From positions 1,860,001 through 1,924,000 of the forward strand of contig NZ_CP093300.1 in NCBI RefSeq assembly GCF_022812285.1: a stretch of 64,000 bases of DNA, read 5' to 3'. The translations under genes were made by a program, and so were the position numbers. Source of the stretch: Alkalihalobacillus sp. LMS39. GTDB lineage: Bacteria > Bacillota > Bacilli > Bacillales > Bacillaceae_F. Below, one piece after another: positions 62,398 through 64,000 of the stretch (its first letter is position 1; each line of letters starts with the position of its first letter). Below the pieces are notes generated by a model. The model did no database searches, was not told the origin of the DNA, and was given only the letters and a program-made list of their open reading frames with translations.

Positions 62398-63616
62398 AAT
62401 CATTAATAATCGCGAACAAGAGGTAACGGAACTGAATCGAAAAGACATGTTAAAAAAAATCATAAAGGACCTTCATAATGGGAAAAGTGTCGATGAAGTG
62501 AAAGCTCAGTTTGAGGAAGCTGTAGGAAATATAACGGTTGAAGAAATATCAAAGCTAGAGCAAGCGCTAATGGAAGAAGAAGGAATTCCAGTAAAGGAAA
62601 TTCAACGTTTATGTTCGGTTCATGCTTCTGTTTTTAAAGGGTCAATTGATGATATTCACAGAACCTCACAGGGCGAAGAACCGCCGGGGCATCCGATCCA
62701 TACGTTTAAATTAGAAAATAAAGAAATAGATTATCTAGTAAATTTCAAGCTCAAACTCCATTTGAAAAAATTTGAAAAAGAAGCTTCTGATGAAGCTAGG
62801 TGGAAACTCATTGAAGATTTAAATTTACTACTTGATGTTGATAAACATTACAGCCGCAAAGAAAATTTACTGTTTCCTTATTTAGAAAAGTACGGAATCT
62901 ATGGACCAACAAAAGTCATGTGGGGCGTAGATGATATGATTCGAGCTGGTATTAAGGAAGTAAAGAAAAAATTACTACATTTTGATGGCGACAAACAGGC
63001 GGTGTTAGATGATTTAGATTATGTGATGAGAGAAACGGTGGAGATGATTTTTAAAGAAGAAAATATATTGTTTCCGATGGCATTAAACACGTTGACAGAA
63101 GATGAATGGGTAAAGATTGCCTATGAAAGTAATGAGATTGGGTATTGCTTAACATCTCCTACAGTCGAGTGGAAACCGGAGCGAAAAGAAGTGCAAGAAA
63201 GCAAATGGGCAGAAGGCATGATTCAGTTCGAAACGGGAAATGTCTCGGTAAAACAACTAGAGGCGATCATGAACCACTTACCAATTGATATCACTTTCAT
63301 TGATCAAGATGATGTCGTCCGGTACTTTTCTCATGGGAAAGAACGAATTTTTGCTAGAACGAAAGCCGTAATTGGCAGAACCGTTCAAAATTGTCATCCT
63401 CCCAAAAGTGTTCATCTTGTTGAACAACTACTTATTGATTTTAAGTCTGGTGTGAAAGAGAGTGAGGATTTTTGGATTCAATTTAAAGACAAATTTGTGT
63501 ACATCCGTTATTTTGCGGTCCGTGATGAAAACAGGAAGTATATGGGAACGCTTGAGTTTACACAAAATATAAGTCCGATTCAAAGCATAGAAGGAGAAAA
63601 GCGAATTCTTTCTTAA
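62390..63616 (+). CDS. DUF438 / hemerythrin / PAS protein
   Basis: A 408-residue cytoplasmic protein with a DUF438 start (about 10-75: MLKKIIKDLHNGKSVDEVKA), a linker with HPIHTFKLEN, a hemerythrin-like bundle (about 110-225: DVDKHYSRKENLLFPYLEKYG; EEVEMIFKEENILFPMAL, with His/Glu iron ligands) and a C-terminal PAS-type segment (about 275-395: LPIDITFIDQDDVVRYFS, RTVQNCHPPKSVH). The layout suggests an oxygen or NO sensor or buffer. GGGAGGGGAAGG precedes the ATG. It is the second gene of a probable FNR-controlled unit. Confidence 0.9.
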   Translation: MSEIINNREQEVTELNRKDMLKKIIKDLHNGKSVDEVKAQFEEAVGNITVEEISKLEQALMEEEGIPVKEIQRLCSVHASVFKGSIDDIHRTSQGEEPPGHPIHTFKLENKEIDYLVNFKLKLHLKKFEKEASDEARWKLIEDLNLLLDVDKHYSRKENLLFPYLEKYGIYGPTKVMWGVDDMIRAGIKEVKKKLLHFDGDKQAVLDDLDYVMRETVEMIFKEENILFPMALNTLTEDEWVKIAYESNEIGYCLTSPTVEWKPERKEVQESKWAEGMIQFETGNVSVKQLEAIMNHLPIDITFIDQDDVVRYFSHGKERIFARTKAVIGRTVQNCHPPKSVHLVEQLLIDFKSGVKESEDFWIQFKDKFVYIRYFAVRDENRKYMGTLEFTQNISPIQSIEGEKRILS

Positions 63617-63626
63617 ATGATAGGAT

Positions 63627-63658
63627 GCCCTAAATGATCCATGATTTGGGGCTTTTCA
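63627..63658 (+). terminator. terminator of the DUF438 gene
   Basis: GCCCTAAAT / ATTTGGGGC stem (one G-U pair) with an 8-nt loop, then TTTTC. Confidence 0.75.
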
Positions 63659-63689
63659 CGTCTCGTCATGTGACGGGAGGGAGGGGACG

Positions 63690-63873
63690 TATCGGACATA
63701 TATTCCGCTATTTTGTGAATGGAGGCCCTTTTTCCATCTCGTTCGGACATCTGTTCCGTTACTTCATGATTTTAGTGATAAAGACGTTCAGATTTTCTAC
63801 TTTAACGGAACTAATGTCCGATAGCATCTGAAAATCATCAAGTTTGCTTAAAATAGCGGAACAAATGTCCAAA
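63690..63873. repeat. quadripartite CGGACAT/TTCCG repeat, copy R8
   Basis: Direct units at 63691 and about 63741 (centres ATA, CTG), inverted units at about 63801 and 63850 (TAG, TTG in direct sense). The last unit ends GTCCAAA, losing the closing CGA. Confidence 0.91.
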
Positions 63874-63932
63874 AGAAATTGCTAGTGAGATGGGAGGATG
63901 AAAAGTTACAATAAAATTGGAGGGGATTATTT

Positions 63933-64000
63933 GTGAATGTAGCAATGAAACTTCGGAAAAAAGGAATGATTGTAACTGAATATGAAAATAAAGGGAGAGA
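63933..64000 (+). CDS. start of an unidentified gene, truncated by the window
   Basis: A GTG start, behind TTGGAGGGGA at a proper distance, opens the frame MNVAMKLRKKGMIVTEYENK and continues beyond the window. Too short to identify. Confidence 0.5.
   Translation, partial: MNVAMKLRKKGMIVTEYENKGR

Noticed and set aside
27114-63873. Units CGGAACATATGTCCG resemble LexA/DinR boxes (CGAAC-N4-GTTCG).
   Set aside because: The conserved flanks are CGGACAT and TTCCG, not GAAC/GTTC, the units lie downstream of genes instead of in promoters, and they occur in fixed sets of four.

Overview
The window reads as the chromosome of an endospore-forming, low-GC member of the Bacillaceae, probably one of the alkaliphilic or halotolerant Bacillus relatives. 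The evidence is AT-rich DNA, strong GGAGG ribosome sites, frequent TTG and GTG starts, and spore genes (a GerA-family SpoVAF-like protein, Sda, a DUF2642 coat-type protein). Bases 1-34,000 keep much of the gene order of the Bacillus subtilis yqg region: DUF1189 protein, sodA, MFS transporter, pbpA, two small membrane-anchored proteins, glucan synthesis genes, rpmG, yqgN, rhomboid protease, yqgQ, glcK and a YqgU-like lipoprotein. I see no phage, transposase, integrase or CRISPR array.

Layout. 1-6.1 kb: DUF1189 protein, Na/Pi cotransporter with possible PhoP boxes, a five-gene tRNA cluster (Asn, Met, His, Ile2/Met, Ser), sodA and an MFS transporter. 6.1-12.7 kb: a probable 6S RNA, pbpA, a 52-bp tandem hairpin repeat, two small membrane-anchored proteins, and a DUF4912 gene translationally linked to a GH57-GT4 fusion. 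12.7-20.2 kb: rpmG and sda (both short), yqgN, DUF92, thiF, ldh, HAD phosphatase, rhomboid protease. 20.3-28.6 kb: M42 peptidase, SpoVAF-like protein, YueI, YqgQ, glucokinase, aspartase, lipoprotein. 28.6-34.2 kb: TPP riboswitch, thiE-thiS-thiG-thiO-thiD, then a membrane-anchored unknown and a DUF1385-YqgV fusion. 34.2-45 kb: tRNA-Gln, a 37-residue membrane protein, signal peptidase, a MocR regulator divergent from a GNAT and an MFS gene, a beta-lactamase remnant, GH25 lysozyme, a TcaA-like protein, YoaP. 45-55 kb: AraC regulator, DGC protein, a large secreted beta-helix protein with an upstream cre site, two small exported proteins, and a complete Bce-type antimicrobial-peptide sensing and detoxification module with an operator-like palindrome. 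55-64 kb: erythromycin-esterase-like protein, methyltransferase, PuuD remnant, C45 hydrolase, radical SAM/SPASM enzyme with a kinase-fold partner, and a di-iron/hemerythrin stress locus (ScdA diverging from DUF1858-DUF438) around two perfect FNR-type palindromes.

The most unusual feature is a dispersed intergenic repeat family. Eight copies of about 185 bp lie at 21.5, 27.2, 36.0, 40.5, 50.5, 55.4, 58.9 and 63.8 kb. Each has two direct copies of a 15-mer (CGGACAT, a variable NNR centre, TTCCG) followed by two inverted copies. Start-to-start spacing is nearly constant (about 50, 58, 50 bp) although the spacer sequences differ. All copies follow the 3' ends of genes. A second, unrelated family (three copies near 4.6, 23.4 and 46.1 kb) and the 52-bp tandem hairpins at 8.5 kb add to the repeat content. 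None of these matches an element I can name.

Gene boundaries were chosen by ribosome-binding sites where several starts were possible. All functional calls come from reading motifs and from recall of family features, not from database searches.
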